Shown here piece by piece: positions 1 through 5,054 of a stretch of DNA of 5,069 nucleotides; the first letter of the stretch is position 1; every line of letters starts with the position of its first letter. The notes under the pieces are model-generated. The model was not told the DNA's origin and ran no database searches. It saw nothing but the letters and a program-made list of their open reading frames with translations. The stretch is from JAQUGA01 sp964521105. GTDB lineage: Bacteria; Bacteroidota; Bacteroidia; Bacteroidales; WCHB1-69. Where the stretch lies: contig CAZFPO010000156.1 in the NCBI GenBank assembly GCA_964521105.1, forward strand, positions 1 through 5,069, written 5' to 3'. The position numbers were made by a program, and so were the translations under genes.

Positions 1-2243
1 CACCATTGGTCAATTTCGTTAATGTCGGGTAAGGTATTATGAAGCACCGAATGCATCTCAATTTTACGAACAATATTGTCGATTTGACCGCCCGAAAGAT
101 GATATTTAGCAGAAAGACCGCTGATGTTAATGGTGTGATTGTTCAGAAGTTTTGAAGTCCATATTTTCTCTGTTGTTTCGGGAGTTGGCTTGTGGTATTC
201 AATTTTAAATAAAAACCGACGATCAAAAGCAGGGTCAATGTTGGTTATGAGATTGGTAGTGGCAATAAAAATCCCTTTGAATTGTTCTAGCTCTTCAAGT
301 ATAATGTTTTGTATCGCATTTTCGGTTTGTGAAACACTCGAAAAACCGCTGTCCTTTCGTTTACTAATAATTGCATCAGCCTCATTGAACAACAATATTG
401 GTGTTTTATTACAAAATTCAGAATAGTTTGTGTATGCGGTAAAAATCTTCTTAATCCGTTTTTCACTTTCGCCAAACCACATCGATTTTGATTGACTAAT
501 GTCAACTTTTACAATTTCACGACCAGTTTGACGGGCTATTTGATAAACTGTCTCCGTTTTACCTGTTCCAGGAGCTCCATAAAGTAATGCCGAAACGCCG
601 TATGGCATTCCTAGGTCTTTCATTCGTTTCTGAATGGATGAAAATTTTTCATCCTCCATCATTTCCGTTAGCATTTTTATTTGAAATTTGTCTTCTTCAT
701 TAAAAAACAACCTCTTTTCAATAATATCAGTAGGATGAATCGAATAGTTTTTCTTTTTTCGGTTTATTTGCATTAGTTGACAACTTTTAATGATTTCATT
801 CGTTTTTTCAGTCAGTGTGGCTTCTGTTTCACCAAACAGTCCACCTTCGGTAATTTCTATCAATTTATGAACTTGTAAGCCATTTGTTTCCTCAATAAAT
901 TGTCTATAAACTTCCATTTGGATGTTGTTCTTTTGATACAGTTTTTTGACTAATTCATGAATATCAAAGCGGTTTTTACCATAAAGACTCTCCCTAATCA
1001 TATAATAAAGTAAAAATTCATCTTTAGTTCTAATTTTAAATTTCGAAATTTCTTTTACAATTTGTACCTGATTGTTTTTCATCAATAAACAAATTAAATG
1101 GTGATTTAATATTATTGCTGACCTCTTACTCTTTTCTATTTGGTTAAATAATTTAGCAATTTCTTCTAAAAAATCGATGCTTGAAGTAAACTTTTGAATA
1201 AAGTTTTTAGGAATAATCTCTGTTTCATACATTATCGAATATGATTTATCCGTTAATTTAAAATCGAATTCATCATTGGAATAATTGTCTTCAAGAAATA
1301 GGAAATCTAAACGCAATAGAATGTGATTTCCACTGGTAAATCCTTGTATTATGTTTTGTTCTTCAAGTTTGTTTTCAGATATTAATTTACTTAATTTTTT
1401 TATACAAAAGTTCCCTTCACCAATAATATTTTGTGAGATGGCATAGAATAAAATAATTACTGCGGAAACATCTTCAATGCCTAACTTGCTTAGATTTTTA
1501 ATAATTGGCAACGATTTGTTTTGCCGTATCGCATTTTCAACTTGAATTTTAAAACTTCTTACACTAATTTCTTCATTATCCAGCAAATTGTAATATTCAT
1601 CCACGTAATTTATTAATTCTAAGCTATTTTTGAATTTTATTTTTGGTAATTGGAGCGGTCTTCCACTTGTAAAAATGGTTTTTATTAAATTATTATCGAC
1701 AATAAAATTTTCGTTTAGAAAATTAGTGATTGTTTTTCGTTTGTTTTGGTCTCGTAAAAGAATCTTTTTTTTGAGAAGTTCATCAATGTCGTTATAATAT
1801 TCAAGAATTTTAAGGGGCTTACATTCGAAAAATTCTGCCAAATCTTTAATTCCAACATTGTCTTTCTCGGAATTCAGTGTAAAGAAAACCGCATAAAACA
1901 ATGACTGAATGGATGTTACATCAAGGTAATACGCCAGTTTTTCCAAGCCTTTTTTGTTTTTTTNNNNNNNNNNNNNNNNNNNNNNNNNNNNNNNNNNNNN
2001 NNNNNNNNNNNNNNNNNNNNNNNNNNNNNNNNNNNNNNNNNNNNNNNNNNNNNNNNNNNNNNNTTCTCTTTCTAATTTATAAACTTGATCCTTCGTTATT
2101 CCTTCAATTTCCAACATTCTTAATAATTCAGATATTCGCAAATAAATAAACCATTTATGTGTTTGTTTTTCATCAGACCATGTGATGTGAAACATCCCAT
2201 CGTATTGTAACTCAAAATTTTTAATTTCAATAATTTCTTCCAT
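1..2243 (-). CDS. Large protein with C-terminal AAA+ ATPase module (3' partial, interrupted by assembly gap)
   Basis: The frame opens with ATG at 2243-2241 (MEEIIEIKNFEL) and runs off the window at base 1, about 747 codons including the gap. Both sides of the gap are in the same frame as placed. The C-terminal third is a full AAA+ core: Walker A GAPGTGKT (555-578), Walker B PILLFNEAD (375-401), sensor 1 IATTN (within 252-272), arginine finger DPAFDRR (216-236) and sensor 2 LSGGQID (78-98). The usual Walker B aspartate is Asn while the catalytic Glu is kept; I recall NEAD in related Bacteroidota proteins. The roughly 500 residues before the core are Lys/Glu/Ile-rich and include helix-turn-helix-like stretches (DLAEFFECKPLKILEYYND), possibly winged helix. 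AAA+ proteins of this group (COG0464-like) use ATP to remodel or unfold partners, so a motor role is inferred. It is fourth in the operon, 61 bases after the FtsZ-like gene, with an A-rich leader and no Shine-Dalgarno. The substrate is unknown. Confidence 0.9.
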   Translation of the reverse strand, partial: MEEIIEIKNFELQYDGMFHITWSDEKQTHKWFIYLRISELLRMLEIEGITKDQVYKLEREXXXXXXXXXXXXXXXXXXXXXXXXXXXXXXXXXXKNKKGLEKLAYYLDVTSIQSLFYAVFFTLNSEKDNVGIKDLAEFFECKPLKILEYYNDIDELLKKKILLRDQNKRKTITNFLNENFIVDNNLIKTIFTSGRPLQLPKIKFKNSLELINYVDEYYNLLDNEEISVRSFKIQVENAIRQNKSLPIIKNLSKLGIEDVSAVIILFYAISQNIIGEGNFCIKKLSKLISENKLEEQNIIQGFTSGNHILLRLDFLFLEDNYSNDEFDFKLTDKSYSIMYETEIIPKNFIQKFTSSIDFLEEIAKLFNQIEKSKRSAIILNHHLICLLMKNNQVQIVKEISKFKIRTKDEFLLYYMIRESLYGKNRFDIHELVKKLYQKNNIQMEVYRQFIEETNGLQVHKLIEITEGGLFGETEATLTEKTNEIIKSCQLMQINRKKKNYSIHPTDIIEKRLFFNEEDKFQIKMLTEMMEDEKFSSIQKRMKDLGMPYGVSALLYGAPGTGKTETVYQIARQTGREIVKVDISQSKSMWFGESEKRIKKIFTAYTNYSEFCNKTPILLFNEADAIISKRKDSGFSSVSQTENAIQNIILEELEQFKGIFIATTNLITNIDPAFDRRFLFKIEYHKPTPETTEKIWTSKLLNNHTINISGLSAKYHLSGGQIDNIVRKIEMHSVLHNTLPDINEIDQW
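1964..2063. other. Assembly gap (100 N)
   Basis: Exactly 100 N, a conventional scaffold placeholder, so the true length may differ. It lies inside the N-terminal part of the AAA+ gene, beside a T-rich run at 1950-1963 on the plus strand. Frame agreement across it fits a length close to a multiple of three away from 100, but has a one-in-three chance of being accidental. Confidence 0.99.
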
Positions 2244-2304
2244 GTTTTTATTTTTTTATTATGTTTTTTTTGTGATGTTTTTTTGCTGTTTGAGATTTGT
2301 TAAT

Positions 2305-2889
2305 TCAGCATAATGAATTGTAAATCTTTAAAAACATCTCCTCATTTGCTCGTTCAAATACTTCATTCATAGGTAAATTGCCATATTTTTCTCTGATCAT
2401 TTCAAGATTTAAAAAATGGAAATTGGATTTTGTCTGTATTGTTTTAACGAAATCACTAGCGATTGAAATTCTCTGTTTTCCTTCAAATTTAAAGGGCAAA
2501 GTGCCGAAAAATAGAAAGGATTTATTTCTTGTATCTAACCATTTTGCTAATTCCTTAGTCAAGCTAGTACCAGTTGCACCACTTAAGCCAGAAATGAGAA
2601 TAAAGTTTTCGTCTTTAGTAAATACATTCAAAATGCTTTTTGGAATTTCTTGATTCAGTTTAGGATTAAAAATTCTAAATTTCATGTCACGCAATTGCGT
2701 AATATCACATTTTGGGCTATATTCAATAAAATTGATTGCTGAATTCAAATTTTGTGGTTTAGATTCCCTTATTATGGTATATTTTGCCTGAATTCCTTTG
2801 TTGAAGATGTATTCAGCAATAGTGCTTCCGGCACTGCCCAGTCCAATAAAATGGCTTGTTTTGGAATTTGAATTGTTATTTATAGTCAT
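2305..2889 (-). CDS. FtsZ/tubulin-like GTP-binding protein, N-terminal domain only
   Basis: A 194-residue protein resembling the GTP-binding half of FtsZ. The glycine-rich first loop is FIGLGSAGSTIAEYI (residues 14-28), as in FtsZ VIGVGGGGGNAV. The tubulin signature (T4) loop is SGLSGATGTS (100-109; 2563-2592), matching GGGTGTG in a relaxed form. It is followed by LPFKFEGKQR (131-140), the counterpart of FtsZ KPFxFEGxxR, and by an end like the FtsZ core helix (EVFERANEEM, 176-185). The protein stops there, before the T7 loop whose acidic residues complete the GTPase site between subunits, and has no C-terminal domain. It may bind nucleotide but is unlikely to form ordinary self-activating filaments. 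I chose ATG 2889 because similarity begins just after it. An in-frame ATG at 3009 would overlap the zinc-finger gene by 38 bases and add a hydrophobic leader translated from the hairpin region. Its role is unknown; partnership with the AAA+ protein is inferred from context. Confidence 0.8.
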   Translation of the reverse strand: MTINNNSNSKTSHFIGLGSAGSTIAEYIFNKGIQAKYTIIRESKPQNLNSAINFIEYSPKCDITQLRDMKFRIFNPKLNQEIPKSILNVFTKDENFILISGLSGATGTSLTKELAKWLDTRNKSFLFFGTLPFKFEGKQRISIASDFVKTIQTKSNFHFLNLEMIREKYGNLPMNEVFERANEEMFLKIYNSLC

Positions 2890-2924
2890 GTTTTCTTCAT
2901 TAGATAAATAGAAAATGTTAATAA

Positions 2925-2961
2925 CAATTAATCCGATTGCGTTTATCCATCGGATTAATTG
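2925..2961. promoter_or_regulatory. Perfect 13-bp hairpin between zinc-finger and FtsZ-like genes
   Basis: Arms CAATTAATCCGAT (2925-2937) and ATCGGATTAATTG (2949-2961) are exact inverted repeats around an 11-base loop. On the operon strand the hairpin starts 10 bases after the zinc-finger stop codon and ends 35 bases before the FtsZ-like start. No clear T-run follows, so it is a weak terminator at best. It could be an attenuator, an mRNA-stabilising or processing hairpin, or a dimeric operator. Confidence 0.65.
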
Positions 2962-2971
2962 AAAAACTAAA

Positions 2972-3223
2972 TTATAGTGCCGGTGCGTGCTTGCCTTTAT
3001 GACTTCCATCGGGATGTCTAAGGCAAGTTGAAGCGGTCATGGTAGCAATCGAGCCAAACGATTGTCCGCAGTACTTGCAAGTGTACTTGCTTTTTTCACT
3101 TCCTTCGTAAAGTTTGTGTTTGCCTTTGTGACTTCCAGCAGGATGTCTTAAGCATGTTGAAGCGGTTAGTGATGAAACACTTGAAAATTTTTGTCCGCAG
3201 TACTCACAATAATAATTTGCCAT
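2972..3223 (-). CDS. Tandem two-unit C2H2-like zinc-finger protein
   Basis: An 83-residue protein made almost wholly of two copies of a ~33-residue unit (residues 4-36 and 47-79), joined by the linker KLYEGSEKSK. Each unit reads YxCxYCGQxFxS, then TASTCLRHPxGSHKGKH. The candidate zinc ligands are the CxxC pair (C6/C9; C49/C52), then C24/C67, H27/H70 and H32-H36/H75-H79. Small proteins with this repeated unit occur in Bacteroidota, but I know of no assigned function. The dense Lys/His surface and absence of any other domain suggest a nucleic-acid or protein-binding adaptor (inference). The gene starts 25 bases after the membrane-protein stop and is preceded by an A-rich leader with no Shine-Dalgarno site. 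The start is fixed by the family-like N-terminus MANYYCEYCG. Confidence 0.88.
   Translation of the reverse strand: MANYYCEYCGQKFSSVSSLTASTCLRHPAGSHKGKHKLYEGSEKSKYTCKYCGQSFGSIATMTASTCLRHPDGSHKGKHAPAL
2987..3214 (-). repeat. Internal tandem duplication in the zinc-finger gene
   Basis: Bases 2987-3085 and 3116-3214 encode the two zinc-finger units with a 129-base period. The half encoding TASTCLRHPxGSHKGKH is strongly conserved at DNA level (around 43 of the first 50 plus-strand bases by eye), while the stretch encoding the SSVSS/GSIAT segment has diverged. This fits duplication of an ancestral single-finger gene with constraint on the ligand regions. Confidence 0.8.
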
Positions 3224-3248
3224 GTTTTATAGGTTTAATTGATGTCGG

Positions 3249-3572
3249 CTATTTTTCAGGTGCCAACTTGCCTGTATAAATCGTTTGTATTGAAAAAAAT
3301 CTACAATTTAATGTTACCCATCTATGATTTGGCTTTACCAAGCCAATCCCAAAAACAATACATTTATTACTAGTATTTGCAGTAAAAAATATTTTTTCGG
3401 AATTTATTTCCGAAATTAATACATCTTTGAATCCTAAGTTGGTCAATTCCTTGTGAGCAAATTCTTTCGAACTGATGTTTAATAAGTGTAATTGCCAGAA
3501 AAATGTTACAAATATTACTGCAAAAAACAGTACAAAAAAAGCGATGATTCGTTGTTTTTCCTTTTCTATCAT
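3249..3572 (-). CDS. Small single-span membrane protein of unknown function
   Basis: A 107-residue protein with a short charged N-terminus (MIEKEKQR) and one strongly hydrophobic helix at about residues 9-31 (IIAFFVLFFAVIFVTFFWQL). About 75 mainly polar residues follow, with a predicted mix of helix and strand and two cysteines (NKCIVFG and LNCRFF). No signal-peptidase site is evident, so it is probably an anchored protein; with positive charge on both sides of the helix I cannot assign topology. I do not recognise a family. It is the first gene of the minus-strand operon, 25 bases before the zinc-finger gene, with a TAnnTTTG element 24 bases upstream of its start. By position it could tether the downstream zinc-finger, tubulin-like and AAA+ products to the membrane, but this is inference. 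Confidence 0.75.
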   Translation of the reverse strand: MIEKEKQRIIAFFVLFFAVIFVTFFWQLHLLNISSKEFAHKELTNLGFKDVLISEINSEKIFFTANTSNKCIVFGIGLVKPNHRWVTLNCRFFSIQTIYTGKLAPEK

Positions 3573-3596
3573 TTTTTACCATTTTTAATTTTTTAG

Positions 3597-3604
3597 CAAA
3601 AATA
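3597..3604 (-). promoter_or_regulatory. Possible -7 promoter element of the minus-strand operon
   Basis: TATTTTTG on the minus strand fits the Bacteroidota -7 consensus TAnnTTTG and lies 24 bases before the ATG at 3572. A matching -33 TTG at 17-23 bases spacing is missing; the nearest TTTG is only 14 bases away. The call rests on one half-site and position. Confidence 0.4.
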
Positions 3605-3788
3605 ATTGAGTGCAATGCCAAAGGGTGTCGTTATGAAAAAAGAGTAATAAAATATAATTTAATTGTTTAAATTGTTCGCAGTTGTATTCAATTTGAAAAT
3701 CATAAATCATCTTAATCTATTCAATTTCAACAAAATAGATATTAACTTAAAATCTTTTCAGCTATACCTTCGCTGATTCTGTAATAAA

Positions 3789-3818
3789 CAGCAGAGACCC
3801 AATCTGAAAACTCTGCTG
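3789..3818. repeat. Hairpin with 8-bp stem (CAGCAGAG/CTCTGCTG)
   Basis: CAGCAGAG (3789-3796) and CTCTGCTG (3811-3818) are exact inverted repeats with a 14-base loop. On the plus strand an A-rich run follows, and on the minus strand there is no T-run after it, so it is not a standard terminator for either neighbour. Its upstream position in a repeat cluster suggests a repeat module. Confidence 0.6.
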
Positions 3819-3829
3819 ATAAAAAATAA

Positions 3830-3881
3830 ATAAAATTTTCATTTCCCTTCAGGCAACAAAAGGGTAAAATGAAAATTTTAT
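3830..3881. repeat. Long AT-rich hairpin (15 bp plus 5 bp stem)
   Basis: The arms 3830-3844 (ATAAAATTTTCATTT) and 3867-3881 are exact inverted repeats. Inside them CCCTT (3845-3849) pairs with AAGGG (3860-3864), leaving a two-base bulge (3865-3866) and a 10-base loop. This 20-bp stem is the longest in the window. Its right arm is also the start of the 24-bp direct repeat. Confidence 0.75.
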
Positions 3882-3901
3882 CAGAACAATCCTTATATTG
3901 T

Positions 3902-3935
3902 CATGCCAAAGGTTTACCTGCCATTGGCATGGCAG
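3902..3935. repeat. Overlapping inverted repeats (CATGCCAA/TTGGCATG and CTGCCA/TGGCAG)
   Basis: CATGCCAA (3902-3909) pairs exactly with TTGGCATG (3924-3931). The right arm overlaps a second palindrome, CTGCCA (3918-3923) with TGGCAG (3930-3935), so two mutually exclusive hairpins can form. It is followed by ATAAATAAAAT, which also follows the 3789-3818 hairpin. Confidence 0.55.
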
Positions 3936-3947
3936 ATAAATAAAATC

Positions 3948-3976
3948 GAAATTTCAAATTTGAAATTTCAAATTTG
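3948..3976. repeat. 14-bp tandem repeat built from AT palindromes
   Basis: GAAATTTCAAATTT occurs twice head to tail (3948-3961 and 3962-3975). Both GAAATTTC and CAAATTTG are palindromes, so the stretch can pair with itself in several registers; 3949-3968 is itself a 20-bp perfect palindrome. It could extrude as a cruciform or be a cluster of symmetric binding sites. Confidence 0.7.
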
Positions 3977-4050
3977 TCGCAATGCAATGCCTAAGTACTC
4001 CCTGCTCTGTTCGGTTCAGTGCTAATGAATATTTTATCGGAACAGTCTAA

Positions 4051-4227
4051 GGTGCGTCGCACCGCCCTCTTTGTAAAATAAAGAAAAAACAATAACCTAA
4101 GGTGCAGAGCACCGTTCAATTGTCAAAGAAAGTAATACCAAATTTCATGTTTTTTCGTTAGTTCGGTGCGATGCACCCTCCTTTTTTTTCTCATACTGGT
4201 TTTACAAATAAAACGGTGCTCCGCACC
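4051..4227. repeat. Mirror-symmetric array of four GGTGC-NNN-GCACC palindromes
   Basis: Four 13-bp palindromes lie at 4051-4063 (spacer GTC), 4101-4113 (AGA), 4165-4177 (GAT) and 4215-4227 (TCC). The five-base arms are invariant while the three-base centre differs each time. Start-to-start spacings are 50, 64 and 50, so pairs 1/4 and 2/3 share one centre at 4139. Orientation flips at the centre: copies 1 and 2 are followed by G, copies 3 and 4 preceded by C. TTTGTAAAA at 4070-4078 and its complement at 4200-4208 sit at exactly mirrored positions. The whole is therefore a 177-bp degenerate inverted repeat. It is not CRISPR: units are too short and spacers too alike in base make-up. Confidence 0.8.
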
Positions 4228-4242
4228 TATTGAATTTCCAAA

Positions 4243-4270
4243 TTGTATTTGAATATTTTTTGTAATTTTG
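4243..4270 (+). promoter_or_regulatory. Bacteroidota-type promoter for the DUF3795 gene
   Basis: TTG at 4243-4245, a 17-base spacer and TAATTTTG at 4263-4270 match the phylum's -33/-7 pattern TTG-N17-23-TAnnTTTG. The start codon is 28 bases further on, giving a leader of about 22 bases without a Shine-Dalgarno site, usual for the phylum. Confidence 0.6.
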
Positions 4271-4298
4271 AAGCAGTGAATACTTAAATAATTGGAAA

Positions 4299-4586
4299 AT
4301 GAATGTATCAATTTGTGGAGTTGACTGCACCGAATGTAAGGAGTTTGGCATAAATTGTAAAGGTTGTAATGCCATTGAAGGAAAAGTTTTTTGGTCGACA
4401 TATATGGATTTAGACAAATGCCCGATGTACAACTGTTGTGTTGATGACAAAAAACTGAATCATTGCGGTAATTGCAGCGAATTGCCTTGTAATATCTACT
4501 TTGAAACTCGTGACCCAGAAATGACCGAAGATGAACATCAAAAAACTATTTTAAAACGAGTAGAGCGTTTAAAATCTTTAAGCTGA
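4299..4586 (+). CDS. DUF3795 cysteine-rich protein
   Basis: A 95-residue protein with 11 cysteines in the DUF3795 pattern: CGVDCTEC (residues 6-13), CKGC (20-23), KCPMYNCC (40-47), CGNCSELPC (56-64), then the conserved DP (72-73) and a basic helix ending in RVERLKSL. The cysteines almost certainly bind metal, zinc or possibly iron-sulfur; the family has no established function to my knowledge. The length fits a complete member. The start is supported because the family motif begins within six residues of ATG 4299 and the promoter is correctly spaced. It is transcribed away from the operon and stands alone. Nothing except proximity links it to the operon. Confidence 0.9.
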   Translation: MNVSICGVDCTECKEFGINCKGCNAIEGKVFWSTYMDLDKCPMYNCCVDDKKLNHCGNCSELPCNIYFETRDPEMTEDEHQKTILKRVERLKSLS

Positions 4587-4616
4587 AGATATCGTTTTTT
4601 TGAATTTTAATATCTT
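4586..4616 (+). terminator. Weak hairpin after the DUF3795 gene
   Basis: AAGATAT (4586-4592) pairs with ATATCTT (4610-4616), overlapping the last base of the stop codon, with a 17-base T-rich loop and AATTTTAC after it. The stem is short and AT-rich and the T-run is interrupted, so termination here is only possible. Confidence 0.3.
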
Positions 4617-4693
4617 AATTTTACTTTTGATAGTTAGTTTAATGATAATTATAAGTACTTGTAATTCAGTGATAAGTATTAATTTTATAATGC

Positions 4694-4741
4694 TATAACT
4701 CGCTGAATGTTATAAATAAAGTATAGATTCAGCGAGTTATA
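4694..4741. repeat. Inverted-repeat element, left copy (15-bp arms)
   Basis: TATAACTCGCTGAAT (4694-4708) and ATTCAGCGAGTTATA (4727-4741) are perfect inverted repeats with an 18-base AT-rich loop. The same arm recurs three times beyond the neighbouring gene relic. A degenerate further arm with the same flank (ATTCAGTGA then TAAGTATTAA) lies at 4664-4682. On the minus strand it follows the relic's stop by about 25 bases, where it could also act as a transcript-end hairpin. Confidence 0.85.
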
Positions 4742-4765
4742 AGTATTAAGTTTATTGAAAATACA

Positions 4766-4987
4766 TTAAATAATTGCAAATAAATCGTCCATTATTACTT
4801 CAGATTGTATGTTGCCAGAATATTCATTTTGCTTTAATCCATAAGTGGTAATCATGGTTACATGAATTCCCTTTTTGACTTTAGTTTCAGCCATAAATAC
4901 AGATTTTTTATTGCGTAGTGATAAATCATATTGTTTAGTAAGTATAAATTCGGCAGTTGCATATTTCATTTCGCAAATATTAATGAT
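4766..4987 (-). pseudogene. C-terminal relic of an ATP-binding protein (PD-(D/E)XK-type tail)
   Basis: The frame between the stop at 4990-4988 and the stop at 4768-4766 encodes about 73 residues. It matches what I recall as the C-terminus of large Bacteroidota ATP-binding proteins of the COG1672/DUF234 type: INICEMKYA, then a variable FILTKQYDLSLRNKKSVF segment, then TTYGLKQNEYSG and the terminal MDDLF. Similarity begins upstream of the first ATG (4969), at INICEMKY, so that Met is internal and the gene is cut at its 5' side. ExK in CEMK would be the nuclease-like (D/E)xK motif, so the ATPase domain and the first catalytic acid are missing. The cut lies at 4986-4990, exactly where the right-hand repeat cluster begins. 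Translation from ATG 4969 is possible but a working protein is unlikely. Confidence 0.75.
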
Positions 4988-5054
4988 TTAGCGAGTTATA
5001 TTTTTTATTATATCGCTAAATGCATGTATAATTGTATAGATTCAGCGAATTATA
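4986..5054. repeat. Inverted-repeat element cluster, right copy (three arms)
   Basis: Three arms of the family seen at 4694-4741: ATTTAGCGAGTTATA (4986-5000), an inverted TCGCTAAAT (5013-5021) and ATTCAGCGAATTATA (5040-5054). The first two form a perfect 9-bp stem. From 5013 to 5054 the cluster is the same length (42 bases) as 4700-4741, with arms conserved and the loop diverged; 5034-5054 matches 4721-4741 at 20 of 21 bases. Confidence 0.8.

Larger units (their letters stand above)
3868..4047 (+). repeat. Imperfect 24-bp direct repeat pair (3868-3891 and 4024-4047)
   Basis: The two copies share AATGAA, ATTTTATC, GAACA and TC in the same spacing, 21 of 24 bases. The second copy leads directly into the first GGTGC palindrome, so the copies look like parts of a repeated module and not chance AT-rich similarity. 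Confidence 0.6.
3605..4242. other. Gene-free, repeat-rich divergent intergenic region
   Basis: No reading frame here looks like protein. The region separates the minus-strand operon from the plus-strand DUF3795 gene. It holds several hairpins, a palindromic tandem repeat, a direct repeat and a four-member palindrome array, listed separately. From 3620 to 3788 I see only AT-rich sequence with a short AATTGTT duplication near 3660. Confidence 0.7.

Noticed and set aside
139..505. Overlapping short frames on both strands in the AAA+ region
   Set aside because: They are shadows of the AAA+ core, whose motifs are all in the minus-strand frame described.
1901..2149. Plus-strand frame running across the N gap
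   Set aside because: It is antisense to the AAA+ gene and a third of it is unknown sequence.
2378..2653. Plus-strand 91-codon frame opposite the FtsZ-like gene
   Set aside because: Antisense shadow without recognisable features.
2890..3009. Upstream in-frame start (ATG 3009) extending the FtsZ-like protein by 40 residues
   Set aside because: It overlaps the zinc-finger coding sequence and the extra residues are translated from the hairpin region with no similarity to the family; similarity starts just after ATG 2889.
3370..3621. Alternative minus-strand 83-codon frame overlapping the membrane-protein gene
   Set aside because: It lacks a coherent hydrophobic helix or family resemblance; the frame with the clean transmembrane segment and operon-like spacing is preferred.
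3789..3818. Rho-independent terminator
   Set aside because: No T-run follows on either strand, and no gene ends next to it.
4051..4227. CRISPR array
   Set aside because: The repeated unit is a 13-bp palindrome, the intervals are unequal, orientation flips midway and no cas gene is present.
4123..4450. Two minus-strand frames opposite the palindrome array and DUF3795 gene
   Set aside because: They run through the repeat array or antisense to a clear DUF3795 gene.
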